A stretch of DNA of 64,000 nucleotides from Sulfitobacter indolifex (GCF_022788655.1 NZ_CP084951.1:1984001-2048000); one strand, 5' to 3'. Counted from the stretch's first letter, positions 25,851-36,195 are shown. Notes: generated from the sequence alone by a model not told the origin. Numbers and translations are program-made.

Positions 25851-27050
25851 ATGCTTCCTATGATCCGTCTTTTTGCCGCCGCCGTGGCACTGGTGTTAAC
25901 GCTCCAACCTGCCGCCGCCTTCGACACCCGCGCCACCGCCGCCTATGTGCTGGACCAGACGACCGGCACCGTATTGCTGGCCAAGAACGCGGACGAGCCG
26001 CTGCCGCCTGCGTCGATGTCCAAGCTGATGACGCTCTATATGGCGTTTGAGGCCGTCGAGCGTGGCAAGCAGAACGGCGGGCTTGATCTGGTTGAGGAAT
26101 TGCCCGTGTCAGAACACGCCATGTCCTACGGCGGCTCGACCATGTTTCTGGATACCACCGACCGCGTTTCGGTCGAAGATCTTATCCGCGGGGTCATCGT
26201 CCTATCTGGCAACGACGCCAGTGCCGTGATCGCTGAGGCACTCAGCCCCGATGGCACGGAATACGGCTTCGCCCGGTTGATGACGCAGCGCGCGCAGCAG
26301 ATGGGGATGACCAATTCTACCTTCGCCAATTCCAACGGCTGGCCGCAGGCAGGGCATTTGATGTCGGTCCGTGACCTTGGGTTGCTGGCGAACCGGATCA
26401 TTTCTGACTATCCGCAATTCTACCCCCTCTTTGCCGAACGAGAGTTCGCCTTTGATGGCCGCGCGCCGCAGAATAAATTAAACCGCAATCCCTTACTGGG
26501 CCTTGGCATCGGCGCGGATGGACTAAAAACAGGTCACACAAACGAAGCGGGCTACGGTCTTGTTGGGTCTGCCAAGCAAGGTGATCGTCGCGTGATTTTT
26601 GTACTGTCGGGTCTCGACAGCGCTGCCGCCCGCGCTCAAGAGGCTGAATCGGTGGTCAACTGGGCCTTCCGTCAGTTCACTCAGCGCGATTTGGGCCAAG
26701 CGGGCAAGCAGATCGCCAATGCCCCTGTGGCACTTGGCACGACACAATCCGTAGGGCTGGAGCTTAAGGACGATCTCTCAATGCTGGTGCCTGTTACAGG
26801 TGGTGATGAGATCGCTGCTGAAGTGATCTATACGGGCCCCTTCCAAGCGCCAATTACCAAGGGCGATGAATTGGGTGAGTTGGTGGTGGACCGGGGCGAA
26901 CTGCCTGCCCTACGTGTGCCGCTGGTGGCTTCGGCCTCCATCGCGCCGGGCGGGTTCATGGTAAAGATGACTGCCGCGGCGCAGCACCTGATGAACCGCC
27001 TCAACGCGGGTCCGCAGGCGGAACCTGCGGTAGAAGCAGAAGCTTCGTGA
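25851..27050 (+). CDS. D-alanyl-D-alanine carboxypeptidase (PBP5/6, peptidase S11)
   Basis: 399 residues with a signal peptide (LFAAAVALVLTLQPAAA). The three penicillin-binding motifs are present: SMSK near residue 55 (catalytic Ser), SGN near 118, and KTG near 226. A C-terminal beta-rich domain follows the catalytic one. It trims the terminal D-Ala from peptidoglycan in the periplasm. The start could be the first ATG or the one three codons later; GGAGG is close to the first. It overlaps the next gene by GTGA. Confidence 0.93.
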   Translation: MLPMIRLFAAAVALVLTLQPAAAFDTRATAAYVLDQTTGTVLLAKNADEPLPPASMSKLMTLYMAFEAVERGKQNGGLDLVEELPVSEHAMSYGGSTMFLDTTDRVSVEDLIRGVIVLSGNDASAVIAEALSPDGTEYGFARLMTQRAQQMGMTNSTFANSNGWPQAGHLMSVRDLGLLANRIISDYPQFYPLFAEREFAFDGRAPQNKLNRNPLLGLGIGADGLKTGHTNEAGYGLVGSAKQGDRRVIFVLSGLDSAAARAQEAESVVNWAFRQFTQRDLGQAGKQIANAPVALGTTQSVGLELKDDLSMLVPVTGGDEIAAEVIYTGPFQAPITKGDELGELVVDRGELPALRVPLVASASIAPGGFMVKMTAAAQHLMNRLNAGPQAEPAVEAEAS

Positions 27051-27691
27051 CGCAGGCAGAAAAGGCCCGCAGATCGGGCCTGTTTGTTACGTTCGAAGGC
27101 ATCGACGGCTCCGGCAAATCCACTCAGGCGCGGCTGCTGGCGGATCATCTGACAGCACAGGGGCATGACGTGGTCCTGACCCGCGAGCCGGGCGGCAGCC
27201 CCGGGGCCGAGGAAATACGCGCGCTTGTGTTGCAAGGTGATCCGGATCGCTGGTCGGCCCAGACGGAAATCCTGCTCTTCACCGCTGCGCGGCGTGACCA
27301 TCTTGAGCGGACCATCCGCCCCGCGCTTGACGCTGGCAAGATCGTGATATGCGACCGTTTTGCCGACAGCACCCGGATGTATCAAGGTCTGTCGCGCGGG
27401 GACTTACGGCAGATGGTGGATGATCTGCACGCCCTGATGATCGGGGTAGAGCCTGACCTGACCGTTCTGATTGATATGGACCCGGCCAATGGTCTCGAAC
27501 GCGCCCTGTCACGCCAGACTGCCGAGGAGCGTTTCGAGGATTTCGGGGTCGAGTTGCAGGCGCAAATGCGCGCCGGTTTTCTAAATCTTGCCAAAGAATT
27601 CAGCGACCGTTTTCACGTGATCGACGGGGGCCGCGAGATCGACACAGTGGCGCGCGACGTGACCGCAACCGTCGCCGCGCGATTGGGCTGA
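27047..27691 (+). CDS. tmk: thymidylate kinase
   Basis: 214 residues. The P-loop is FEGIDGSGKST near residue 16; the DR motif lies in CDRFADSTRMYQG, and a lid follows with RQTAEERFED. It phosphorylates dTMP to dTDP for DNA synthesis. The GTG start overlaps the upstream stop and holB follows 52 bp later, the common tmk-holB pairing. Confidence 0.97.
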   Translation: MTQAEKARRSGLFVTFEGIDGSGKSTQARLLADHLTAQGHDVVLTREPGGSPGAEEIRALVLQGDPDRWSAQTEILLFTAARRDHLERTIRPALDAGKIVICDRFADSTRMYQGLSRGDLRQMVDDLHALMIGVEPDLTVLIDMDPANGLERALSRQTAEERFEDFGVELQAQMRAGFLNLAKEFSDRFHVIDGGREIDTVARDVTATVAARLG

Positions 27692-27743
27692 TCCACGCGC
27701 CCTGCCCGCTTCCCTCTGCGGCGAAACATGCTAGACCGATGCC

Positions 27744-28856
27744 ATGACAGATGACGCCCCCCAACCAGACCGCGTGGAAGGTGCCCGCCACCCGCGCGAC
27801 ACGCCGAAATTGATCGGCCAAGGCGCGGCCGAGGCGGCCTTTCTTGACGCTTTCAACAGCGGCAAACTGCACCATGCTTGGATGTTGACCGGCCCGCGCG
27901 GTGTGGGCAAGGCGACGCTCGCTTGGCGCATTGCGCGGTTTCTCTTGGCCACGCCTGACCCAGATGGCGGGATGTTTGACCTTCCCCCGGCTGAGACGCT
28001 GGACATTGACCCCGAACACCCCGTCGCCCGCCGCGTGGCCGCCGGGGCCGAAGCGGGGTTGAAATCCGTGACCCGCACGATCAACCCCGACACCAAGCGG
28101 ATGCGCAAGCAGATCGTGGTGGACGACATCCGCGCGCTGAACGGGTTCTTTCAAATGTCCGCCGCCGATGGGGGCCGCCGCGTGGTCATCATCGACGACG
28201 CCGATGAGATGAACCCCAACGCTGCCAACGCGCTCTTGAAGATGCTCGAAGAGCCGCCCGAGCGGGCCATTCTACTACTCCTCAGCCACCAACCTTCCAG
28301 CCTTCTGCCGACCATCCGCTCACGCTGCCGCACCCTGCGGCTCGGCACGCTAAACGCGGATCAGATGGCCGAGGCGCTGGCCGGGTCCGGTGTGGAGGTC
28401 GAAGGCGACCCGGCGGCATTGGCCGAGCTCTCCGGCGGCTCGGTCGGCGGGGCGCTGCGGCTCTCGCTGATGGGCGGCGTGAGAACTTATGCCGATCTCG
28501 TCGGACTAATCTCTTCGCTTCCGCAGATGGACAGAGGGCGTGCCATTAAACTTGCCGAAGCCGCCGCGCAACGCGGAGCCGAGGCAAAGCTTGACCTGCT
28601 CTTTACCCTGCTCGACCTGCTGCTGGTCCGTCTGGCGCGCACCGGAGCCACTGGCGCACCGCCCGCGCAACCCGCCTGCCCCGATGAGATCACCGTGCTA
28701 CAGCGCCTCTCCCCCAGCCCCGCGCAGGGCCGCGCATGGGCCGATGCCGCGCAGCAGATATCTGAGCGTGCCCGCCACGGGCTGGCAGTGAACCTTGACC
28801 CTGCCGCATTGGTCCTAGATACCCTGCGGCAAATAGGCCAGACGGCACCAAGATAG
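27744..28856 (+). CDS. holB: DNA polymerase III delta' subunit
   Basis: 370 residues. The AAA+ core has GPRGVGKATLAWRIARFL (Walker A) and VVIIDDADEMNPNAANALLKMLEEPP (Walker B and the conserved sensor region), then IRSRCRTLRL (sensor and arginine-finger SRC motif). It is part of the clamp loader. The order tmk, holB, TatD hydrolase, MBL hydrolase is common in alphaproteobacteria. Confidence 0.95.
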   Translation: MTDDAPQPDRVEGARHPRDTPKLIGQGAAEAAFLDAFNSGKLHHAWMLTGPRGVGKATLAWRIARFLLATPDPDGGMFDLPPAETLDIDPEHPVARRVAAGAEAGLKSVTRTINPDTKRMRKQIVVDDIRALNGFFQMSAADGGRRVVIIDDADEMNPNAANALLKMLEEPPERAILLLLSHQPSSLLPTIRSRCRTLRLGTLNADQMAEALAGSGVEVEGDPAALAELSGGSVGGALRLSLMGGVRTYADLVGLISSLPQMDRGRAIKLAEAAAQRGAEAKLDLLFTLLDLLLVRLARTGATGAPPAQPACPDEITVLQRLSPSPAQGRAWADAAQQISERARHGLAVNLDPAALVLDTLRQIGQTAPR

Positions 28857-28869
28857 CCGAAAGGACAGC

Positions 28870-29676
28870 ATGACCGACACGCCCCACATCACCGACAGCC
28901 ACTGCCATCTCGATTTCGAGAGCCTTGCCGCTGACCTGCCCGGCGTCATCGCCCGCGCGTCTGAAGCTGGCGTGACGCGCATGGTCACGATCTGCACCCG
29001 GCTGAAGAACGAGCCCAGCGTCCGCGCGATTGCCGAGGCGCATGATCCAGTGTTCTACGCCGCCGGCACCCACCCGATGTCCGCCGCCGAAGAGCCGCTC
29101 GCTTCTGTCGATGAGCTGCTCGCCCTCACGCGTCACCCTAAGATGGTAGGCATTGGCGAGACGGGCCTTGATTACCACTACACCGCCGAGAGTGCCGAGG
29201 TGCAAAAGACCTCTCTGCGCATCCATATCGCGGCGGCGCGGGAAAGTGGGCTGCCGCTGATCATCCACGCCCGCGATGCGGATGACGATATGGCCCGCAT
29301 CCTGCGCGAAGAACACGCTCAGGGTGCCTACTCCTGCGTGATGCATTGCTTCTCATCCTCGGCTGATCTTGCCCGCGCGGCACTGGATCTGGGGTTCTAC
29401 CTGTCGATGTCCGGCATCACCGCCTTCCCCAAGTCGCAAGAGCTGCGCGACATCTTTGCCGCCGCTCCGCTGGACCGTATTCTCGTGGAAACAGACGCCC
29501 CCTACCTCGCGCCACCACCGCATCGCGGCAGGCCAAACGAGCCGGCGTTCACCGCCCATACCGCCCGCCGCGCGGCGGAAACCTTTGGTCTCGAATACCC
29601 TGAGTTTGCTGCCCGCACGCAGGAGAATTTCGAGCGTCTGTTCACGAAGGCGGCCGCGTGGGAGCCGACCCGCTGA
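28870..29676 (+). CDS. TatD-family metal-dependent hydrolase
   Basis: 268 residues of the TatD/YcfH amidohydrolase fold: DSHCHLDF (HxH metal pair) at the N-terminus, GETGLDYHY (metal-bridging Glu), IIHARDADDDM, MHCFSSS and VETDAPYLAPPPHRG near residue 205. Family members are magnesium-dependent 3'-5' exonucleases or deoxyribonucleases. It follows holB by 13 bp, and its TGA overlaps the ATG of the next gene (TGATG). Confidence 0.95.
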   Translation: MTDTPHITDSHCHLDFESLAADLPGVIARASEAGVTRMVTICTRLKNEPSVRAIAEAHDPVFYAAGTHPMSAAEEPLASVDELLALTRHPKMVGIGETGLDYHYTAESAEVQKTSLRIHIAAARESGLPLIIHARDADDDMARILREEHAQGAYSCVMHCFSSSADLARAALDLGFYLSMSGITAFPKSQELRDIFAAAPLDRILVETDAPYLAPPPHRGRPNEPAFTAHTARRAAETFGLEYPEFAARTQENFERLFTKAAAWEPTR

Positions 29677-30485
29677 TGGCCGACCTGCGCGTCACCATAT
29701 TGGGCAGCGGCTCGTCAGGTGGCGTGCCGCGGATTGGCGGCCACTGGGGCGCCTGCGATCCGACCGAGCCCAAGAACGCCCGCCGCCGCTGTTCGATCCT
29801 TGTCGAGCGCGTGACCGACGCAGGCACCACCACCGTCTTGATCGACACCTCCCCCGACATGCGCAGCCAGCTTCTGGACGCAGGTATCGGGCGGCTTGAC
29901 GCGGTGATCTACACCCATGCCCATGCGGACCACGTGCACGGGTTGGACGATCTGCGCATGGTGGTAATGAACATGCGCGCGCGCCTGCCCGTCTGGGCCG
30001 ATGCAACCACGCGCGATGCGTTGATCGAACGGTTCGGCTATGCCTTCGTGCAGCCCGAATGGTCCAGCTACCCACCAATCCTCGACATGCACGACATCAC
30101 CGGAGAGGTCAGCATCGACGGCCCCGGCGGCACGCTGAAATTCACGCCCTTCACCGTGGCCCATGGCAATATCGACGCGCTCGGCTTTCGCTTTGATGAT
30201 ATCGTTTACCTGCCTGATGTCTCGGCCATCCCCGATGAGTGCTGGCCGTTGATGGATGATCTGCGCTGCTGGATCGTCGACGCCCTGCGCCGCGATCCGC
30301 ATCCAACCCATAGCCATCTCGCGCAGACGCTAGAGTGGATCGACCGGGTGCAGCCCGAAACGGCGGTGCTGACTAATTTACATAACGATCTTGATTACCA
30401 GACCCTCGCCGCTGAGACGGCGGACCATGTTCAACCGGCCTATGACGGGCTGACCTTACATTTCCCCCTACCCTTTTCTGACTAG
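29676..30485 (+). CDS. MBL-fold metallohydrolase (PhnP-like)
   Basis: 269 residues from the ATG that overlaps the TatD stop. The metallo-beta-lactamase metal site is THAHADHVHGLDD near residue 80, preceded by LGSGSSGGVPRIG typical of the PhnP/RNase Z-like group, and later VAHGNIDALGFRF and LPDVS. PhnP proteins hydrolyse cyclic phosphodiesters, but no phosphonate genes are near, so the substrate is open. Confidence 0.9.
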   Translation: MADLRVTILGSGSSGGVPRIGGHWGACDPTEPKNARRRCSILVERVTDAGTTTVLIDTSPDMRSQLLDAGIGRLDAVIYTHAHADHVHGLDDLRMVVMNMRARLPVWADATTRDALIERFGYAFVQPEWSSYPPILDMHDITGEVSIDGPGGTLKFTPFTVAHGNIDALGFRFDDIVYLPDVSAIPDECWPLMDDLRCWIVDALRRDPHPTHSHLAQTLEWIDRVQPETAVLTNLHNDLDYQTLAAETADHVQPAYDGLTLHFPLPFSD

Positions 30486-30546
30486 GCAGCGCCGGGCGCG
30501 GGCCACAGGGTCAGCGCTTTGGCGAGCCCCTCAAAGGCCCATTTAA

Positions 30547-31476
30547 GTGCACACTCTCATAGACGTCATCTTGCCAGTATTTCTGGTCATTGGCTTTGGT
30601 TATGCGGCGGTCTGGCGCGGTCTGTTCCCCGTCTCTGGCATCGACGGGGTGATGAAATTCGCCCAGAACTTCGCGATCCCCTGCCTGCTGTTCCAAGCCA
30701 TCGCAAAGATCGACCTCTCCAGCAGCTATGACCCGCGCCTGCTGGGCAGTTTCTACGGCGGTGCGGCGCTTTGCTTTGCGCTTGGCATCCTTGGCGCGCG
30801 GGTGCTGTTTCGCCGCGAGTGGGAGGACAGCGTCGCCATCGGGTTTTGCTGTCTGTTCTCGAACTCCATCCTATTGGGCCTGCCGATTACCGAACGCGCC
30901 TACGGGCCTGAAGCGCTGGCCGGGAATTATGCGATTCTGTCGTTCCACGCGCCCTTTTGCTACGGGTTGGGCATCACGGTGATGGAGTTTGTGCGCAACC
31001 GCGGCCAATCGGGCCTGTCGCTGCTGCGCAATGTCAGCCGCGCGATGTTCCGCAACGCGTTGGTGCTGGCGATCCTGGGCGGCTTTGCCGTCAACATCAG
31101 CGGTCTGCCTATCCCCGGTGTGGTGGATGACGCCCTGTCGCTGATCGTCCGCGCCGCCCTGCCCGCCGCCCTTTTTGCGCTTGGCGGCGTGTTGCTTCAG
31201 TACAAGCCCGAAGGCGATATGAAGGCCATTTTGATGGTCTGCGCCATCGCTTTGCTGGTGCATCCTGCGCTGGTCTGGACTTTTGGCACAGCCCTCAACC
31301 TGCCCGAGGCAGGTTTCCGGTCAGGTGTGCTGACCGCAGCCATGGCACCGGGGTTCAACGCCTATATTTTCGCCAATATGTACGGCCGCGCGCGGCGTGT
31401 AGCAGCCAGTTCGGTGCTGATCGCGACTGGCAGTTCGATCCTGACAGTTTGGCTGTGGCTGACCGTGCTTGGCTGA
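30547..31476 (+). CDS. AEC-family transporter
   Basis: 309 residues with about ten hydrophobic segments, beginning TLIDVILPVFLVIGFGYAA and including LPAALFALGGVLL, as in auxin-efflux-carrier proteins (Mem_trans). The start is a GTG with a poor ribosome site. These carriers export small organic acids or similar solutes; the substrate cannot be read from sequence. Confidence 0.9.
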   Translation: MHTLIDVILPVFLVIGFGYAAVWRGLFPVSGIDGVMKFAQNFAIPCLLFQAIAKIDLSSSYDPRLLGSFYGGAALCFALGILGARVLFRREWEDSVAIGFCCLFSNSILLGLPITERAYGPEALAGNYAILSFHAPFCYGLGITVMEFVRNRGQSGLSLLRNVSRAMFRNALVLAILGGFAVNISGLPIPGVVDDALSLIVRAALPAALFALGGVLLQYKPEGDMKAILMVCAIALLVHPALVWTFGTALNLPEAGFRSGVLTAAMAPGFNAYIFANMYGRARRVAASSVLIATGSSILTVWLWLTVLG

Positions 31477-31539
31477 GGATGCAGTCACCCTCGGCTCATC
31501 GCTGGGCATCATGATGAATTCGACAGTTTGGGGGATAAG

Positions 31540-31623
31540 TGGTGCGGGTGAAGGGACTCGAACCCCCACGCCATAGGCGCCAGAACCTAAATCTGGTGCG
31601 TCTACCAATTCCGCCACACCCGC
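31540..31623 (-). tRNA. tRNA-Leu(UAG)
   Basis: 84 nt including CCA. Acceptor stem GCGGGTG pairs with CACCCGC, the anticodon stem-loop reads CCAGATTTAGGTTCTGG (anticodon TAG), a long variable arm is present, and the T loop is GGTTCGAGTCC. Confidence 0.97.
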
Positions 31624-31756
31624 ACTGCACCAACCGGTGCCCGCGCTGATTAGCAAACCCGCGCGACATATGCGAGAGCAAAAAACACAAGACATTAACT
31701 AGATGTTTGCATATGGTTGAACATACCTGAGGCAGGTACAACAGAAAGAGACGCCC

Positions 31757-32278
31757 ATGAAACCGAATACGGTCGGGTGCGTTATCGGCGAAGATCGCCG
31801 TGCGGGCCAGTTTTCCCCGTATGCTGCGCTAGACACAGGTCTTGTGCAGGGCGCCCTTATATTGACATTGGATGGTGAGATCCCGGTTGAGTATATCTCT
31901 GTCGGGGATCGGGTCATTACACGCGACAGCGGTTTTGCGAAAATCATGCATATTCAGCGCTCTACCCGGAAAGTGCGACGCATTGCGCTGGCGGCTGGAT
32001 CATTGGGCCATACGCGGCCCGAACGTGATGTGCAGCTTGCCGGGGATCAAATGGTACTTATTCGGGATTGGCGGGCACGTGCGCTTTTCAACGCCGAACG
32101 CGCATTGGTCGCGGCGCGAACCTTGGTGGACGACGAATTCATCACCGATTTGGGTGAAGAAGAAACAACGTTGATCCAGATTTTCTGTGACGGGCCGCAT
32201 ATTATCTACGCCGACGGGCTTGAACTTGGCACCGCCGATGCCGCCCGTGCCCGTGGCGCGGTGCTTCACGCCGCTTAA
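31757..32278 (+). CDS. stand-alone Hint (Hedgehog/intein) domain protein
   Basis: 173 residues. The Hint_2 pattern is visible: GLVQGALILTLDGEIPVEYISVGDRVITRDSGF at residues ~28-60, ERDVQLAGDQMVLI and FITDLGEEETTLIQIFCDGPHIIYADGLELGT. The residue where intein-like Hint domains have Cys is Ala here (GALILT), so self-cleavage is doubtful. Rhodobacteraceae carry many such single-domain proteins. The 3' end overlaps the convergent nnrD by 4 bp. Confidence 0.85.
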   Translation: MKPNTVGCVIGEDRRAGQFSPYAALDTGLVQGALILTLDGEIPVEYISVGDRVITRDSGFAKIMHIQRSTRKVRRIALAAGSLGHTRPERDVQLAGDQMVLIRDWRARALFNAERALVAARTLVDDEFITDLGEEETTLIQIFCDGPHIIYADGLELGTADAARARGAVLHAA

Positions 32279-33129
32279 ACGTTTAATTGCCGCAGCACCT
32301 GCGGCAACAGGTCTGGTAAGTCTTCTGCGATCAGCCCCGGCCCGTGGGTCAGAGCCGCTTCGGCATGCAACCAGGTGGCCAGTGACGCGGCCTCAACCGG
32401 TGCAACCCCGCGCGCGATAAGCCCTGTGATGAACCCCGCCAATACGTCTCCCGCTCCGGCGGTGGCCAGCCACGGCGTCGCGCGGCCCTCGGTGGCGCGG
32501 TGGCGCCTTATCTCTCCTTCGGGCGTGGCGATGATTGTTTCTGGCCCTTTCAGCAAAACCACGCAGCCGAAACGCGCGGCTGCCGCTTGGGTCGCCTGCG
32601 CTTTGGCGTCCTGCCCCTCACCCTCAGCGGCGTCCGCCAGATCAGGGGCAAGCCGCGCGAACTCCCCCATATGCGGCGTTAAGATACACCCCCGGTGAAG
32701 CCCTGCGCGCAGGTCTGAATCCTGCGCCAATAGGCTTAGCGCATCAGCGTCCAATACGACCTTGGGCGCGGATAGGGCGGACTTTACCAATTCAGCAGCG
32801 CGCGCGCCCAGTCCCAATCCGGGCCCGAGGCAAAGCGCGTTTATTCTGCTGTCTTTCAAGGCCTCTATCAACGCCGCGCCATCGGAAATGCGCTGCAGCA
32901 TAATCGCCGTGACTTGCATGGCCACTTCAAGCTGCGCGGCAGGCGGCACGCCGATGGTCACCGCCCCTGCGCCGATCCTGAGCGCACCCCGCGCCGCCAT
33001 CCGCGCGGCTCCGGTCTTGCCCGGACCACCAGACAAAACTAGCGCATGGCCGTGCTCATATTTATGCCCCGGCTTTTTGCGCAGCAGGGTGACATCAAGG
33101 GTCTCGCGGGTGATCTCTGAAATTCTCAT
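32275..33129 (-). CDS. nnrD: ADP/ATP-dependent NAD(P)H-hydrate dehydratase
   Basis: 284 residues of the ribokinase-like CARKD fold: ALVLSGGPGKTGAARMAARGAL near residue 30, ALCLGPGLG, LDADALSLLAQ, LTPHMGEFARL and TAGAGDVLAGFITGL (active-site GAGD). It repairs damaged NAD(P)H hydrates. Only the dehydratase domain is present; the epimerase domain often fused in bacteria is absent, so NnrE must be encoded elsewhere. Confidence 0.93.
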   Translation of the reverse strand: MRISEITRETLDVTLLRKKPGHKYEHGHALVLSGGPGKTGAARMAARGALRIGAGAVTIGVPPAAQLEVAMQVTAIMLQRISDGAALIEALKDSRINALCLGPGLGLGARAAELVKSALSAPKVVLDADALSLLAQDSDLRAGLHRGCILTPHMGEFARLAPDLADAAEGEGQDAKAQATQAAAARFGCVVLLKGPETIIATPEGEIRRHRATEGRATPWLATAGAGDVLAGFITGLIARGVAPVEAASLATWLHAEAALTHGPGLIAEDLPDLLPQVLRQLNV

Positions 33130-33314
33130 GAAAAGGGATCTAGCAAGTGCTTTGCAAAGGTACAGCCCGATGCCGTTTCACGAACGCCTATTATTTAATC
33201 AACCTGCGCAAATTCTAATCGCCCCTTGGCAAATGCGCCCCCCGCGCCATGTAACCCCCTGCCCGGTGCTGGACGTTACGCGGGCGGGATGCTCTGTCAA
33301 AAACCAGAGCATAA

Positions 33315-33680
<366 letters not shown>

Positions 33681-33727
33681 AATCGGCCCCTTGGCCTAGA
33701 CTACAAAATACCAAAAGGACCTACTCG

Positions 33728-35134
33728 ATGGATAACCAGGAATTCCTGAGCAAAATCAAGGATGAAGGCATTGAATATGTCGACATCCGTTTCACTGACA
33801 CCCGCGGCACGCTGCAGCACGTTACCATCGTGAGCGATCTGGTTGACGAAGACTTCCTCGAAGAAGGCTTTATGTTCGACGGCTCGTCCATCGCTGGTTG
33901 GAAAAGCATTGAAGCCTCCGATATGAAGCTGATGCCCGACGTGAGCACCGCTTATATCGACCCCTTCTATGCCGAAACCACGATCTGCGTGCACTGCTCT
34001 GTCGCTGAGCCAGACACCGGCGAAAGCTATGAGCGCGACCCGCGTGGCACCGCCGAAAAGGCCGAAGCCTACCTTAAGTCTTCCGGCATCGGTGACAACG
34101 CTTACTTTGGCCCTGAGGCCGAGTTCTTCCTGTTCGACGATGTGAAGTTCTCTAACAAAGTCAACAAGGTATCCTACGAAGTTGATGCGTCCGACGGCTC
34201 GTGGAACTCTGACACCGACTATGAGATGGGCAATATGGGCCACCGCCCGGGCCTTAAGGGCGGCTACTTCCCTGTAAACCCGGTGGACGAAGCGCAAGAC
34301 CTGCGCGCCGAGATGCTGTCGACCATGAAGCGCCTTGGCATGAAGGTCGACAAGCACCACCACGAGGTTGCGTCCTGCCAGCATGAGCTGGGTCTGATCT
34401 TTGGTGAGCTGACCAAGCAAGCTGACGAAATCCAGAAGTACAAATACGTGGTTCACAACGTGGCCCATGCGTACGGCAAGTCGGCCACCTTCATGCCCAA
34501 GCCAATCTTTGGCGATAACGGCTCTGGTATGCACGTCAACATGTCGATTTGGAAAGACGGCAAGCCCCTGTTCGCAGGCGACAAATACGCCGACCTCAGC
34601 CAAGAAGCTCTGTGGTTCATCGGCGGTATCTTGAGCCACGCCAAATCGCTCAACGCCTTCACCAACCCGACGACCAACAGCTACAAGCGTTTGATCCCCG
34701 GTTTCGAAGCACCCGTTCTGCGTGCCTATTCCGCGCGCAACCGGTCGGGCTGCGTCCGTATCCCATGGACCGAAAGCCCCAAAGCCAAGCGTGTTGAGGC
34801 CCGTTTCCCCGATCCGGCAGCGAACCCCTATCTGGCATTCGCGGCCCTGTTGATGGCCGGCCTTGACGGCATCAAGAACAAGATCGATCCCGGCGAGGCG
34901 ATGGACAAGAACCTCTATGACCTGCCTGCAGAAGAGCTGGCAGACATCCCAACAGTGGCGGGTTCGCTGCGCGAAGCGCTGGACGAGTTGTCCAAGGACA
35001 TGGACTATCTGCTGGCCGGTGACGTGTTCACCCGCGACCAGATCGATGGCTATATCGCGCTGAAGACGGAAGAGGTTCTGAAATTCGAACAGACCCCGCA
35101 CCCGGTTGAATTCGGCATGTACTACAGCTGCTAA
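33728..35134 (+). CDS. glnA: glutamine synthetase type I
   Basis: 468 residues, full length for [15 protein letters not shown] marks the N-terminal domain, [13 protein letters not shown] and [15 protein letters not shown] the catalytic centre, [12 protein letters not shown] the metal site, and the adenylylation Tyr lies in [11 protein letters not shown] near residue 397, so the enzyme is of the GlnE-regulated type. It makes glutamine from glutamate and ammonia. A terminator follows at 35170. Confidence 0.98.
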   Translation: MDNQEFLSKIKDEGIEYVDIRFTDTRGTLQHVTIVSDLVDEDFLEEGFMFDGSSIAGWKSIEASDMKLMPDVSTAYIDPFYAETTICVHCSVAEPDTGESYERDPRGTAEKAEAYLKSSGIGDNAYFGPEAEFFLFDDVKFSNKVNKVSYEVDASDGSWNSDTDYEMGNMGHRPGLKGGYFPVNPVDEAQDLRAEMLSTMKRLGMKVDKHHHEVASCQHELGLIFGELTKQADEIQKYKYVVHNVAHAYGKSATFMPKPIFGDNGSGMHVNMSIWKDGKPLFAGDKYADLSQEALWFIGGILSHAKSLNAFTNPTTNSYKRLIPGFEAPVLRAYSARNRSGCVRIPWTESPKAKRVEARFPDPAANPYLAFAALLMAGLDGIKNKIDPGEAMDKNLYDLPAEELADIPTVAGSLREALDELSKDMDYLLAGDVFTRDQIDGYIALKTEEVLKFEQTPHPVEFGMYYSC

Positions 35135-35169
35135 TTTTTTCGCCCCACGGGGCAGTTAGCTGAAATTTG

Positions 35170-35206
35170 AAAGGGCGTGGGTCACACCGCGCCCTTTTGC
35201 TTTTGT
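35170..35206 (+). terminator. terminator of glnBA
   Basis: AAAGGGCG (35170-35177) pairs with CGCCCTTT (35190-35197), followed by a T-rich tail. Confidence 0.8.
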
Positions 35207-35228
35207 GCCCATTTGCTTTCGGGAACGT

Positions 35229-35253
35229 GGAACACAGGATGCCCCACCGCGTT
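35229..35253 (+). promoter_or_regulatory. EcfG-type promoter upstream of exoD-like gene
   Basis: GGAAC (35229-35233), 16-base spacer, CGTT (35250-35253), the consensus of the alphaproteobacterial general stress sigma factor. It lies 35 bp before the likely ATG at 35289. Confidence 0.6.
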
Positions 35254-35288
35254 ACCTTGGCAGAGCAGCGCGATAAGGGGTGCGTATT

Positions 35289-35879
35289 ATGGCTGACGAC
35301 TCAACGGCCCTTACGGATGTTGTTGAAGAGCTCGAAGACGCCTCCCAAGGAACAGATACCGTCAAGGTCGGTCATCTGATCGACGCGCTGGACCAGCGTG
35401 GATACGGCGCGGCCCTTGCTGTGCTTCCGCTGATGGAGCTGACCCCGCTTGGCGGTATCCCCGGTTTTCCCACCATGCTGGCACTTTTGGTGGCTATTCT
35501 CGTTCTGCGCATGTTCATGGGCTATGAGCATTTTTGGGCCCCTGATTGGCTGCGAAACCGGAGCCTGAAATCCAAAAAGGTTTTGAAATCGGTCGAGTGG
35601 CTAAAGCCCATCTCAGAATGGATCGACGAAAAGCTCCACACCCGACTTGCCCCCCTTACCGGCTCCACGGGCCGAAAAGCGGCCAGCATTCTGATCCTTT
35701 GCCTCTGCCTTGCGGTGCTCCCACTTGAGGTGGTGCCCTTCGCAACATCCGTGCCGATGGTCACCATCTCAATCTTCGGACTGGCGCTGCTTTATCATGA
35801 TGGTTTGCTGATGCTGTTGGGTTTCGCCGCCACCGGCATTGCGGGTTTTGCAGGGGCGACCCTGCTTCTTGGCGGCTAA
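35289..35879 (+). CDS. ExoD-like membrane protein
   Basis: 196 residues from the ATG at 35289, with AAGGGG eight bases upstream; a GTG three codons earlier is possible. The protein matches the ExoD family (exopolysaccharide synthesis, ExoD): a soluble start with HLIDALDQRGYGAALAVLPLMELTPLGGIPGFPTML, then membrane segments at ~60-80, ~130-150 and ~160-190 (ILILCLCLAVLPLEVVPF). In rhizobia exoD affects alkaline tolerance and nodulation. The EcfG-type motif suggests stress control. Confidence 0.85.
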   Translation: MADDSTALTDVVEELEDASQGTDTVKVGHLIDALDQRGYGAALAVLPLMELTPLGGIPGFPTMLALLVAILVLRMFMGYEHFWAPDWLRNRSLKSKKVLKSVEWLKPISEWIDEKLHTRLAPLTGSTGRKAASILILCLCLAVLPLEVVPFATSVPMVTISIFGLALLYHDGLLMLLGFAATGIAGFAGATLLLGG

Positions 35880-35964
35880 TCCTCTCGCGCGCCCAATCTT
35901 CGCCATAAATCAGCCACAGCGCTTAACCAATATCTAACAAAACCCTGCAGAGGACGCAGTTACG

Positions 35965-36195
35965 ATGCCGATTTCCACGACCACATTTAACGAGCGGCTT
36001 GTCCGTCTCGAAGACCGCGCCAAGAAAAATCACAGCAAGCGACGCGGTGCAAAGCGCGGGCGCAAGGGTTTGGTGGTATTGGTTGCGATCTGTGTGCTCG
36101 TGGCAGGGGCAAGCATTGCGCAAGAAAGCATGCCGCAGGTTCGCGTATGGGCCGGGGCTGCCCTTGAACATGTCAGCGCGCTGTTGCCCAGGTAA
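35965..36195 (+). CDS. small hypothetical membrane protein
   Basis: 76 residues. A basic N-terminal half (RAKKNHSKRRGAKRGRKG) precedes one transmembrane segment (LVVLVAICVLVAGASIA) and a short periplasmic tail. GAGGAC lies upstream of the start. No family recognised. Conserved small proteins of this design often sit in envelope regions. Confidence 0.6.
   Translation: MPISTTTFNERLVRLEDRAKKNHSKRRGAKRGRKGLVVLVAICVLVAGASIAQESMPQVRVWAGAALEHVSALLPR

Noticed and set aside
33701..35101. 466-codon minus-strand frame opposite glnA
   Set aside because: Shadow of a highly conserved gene caused by GC-rich third positions; glnA matches its family over its full length.
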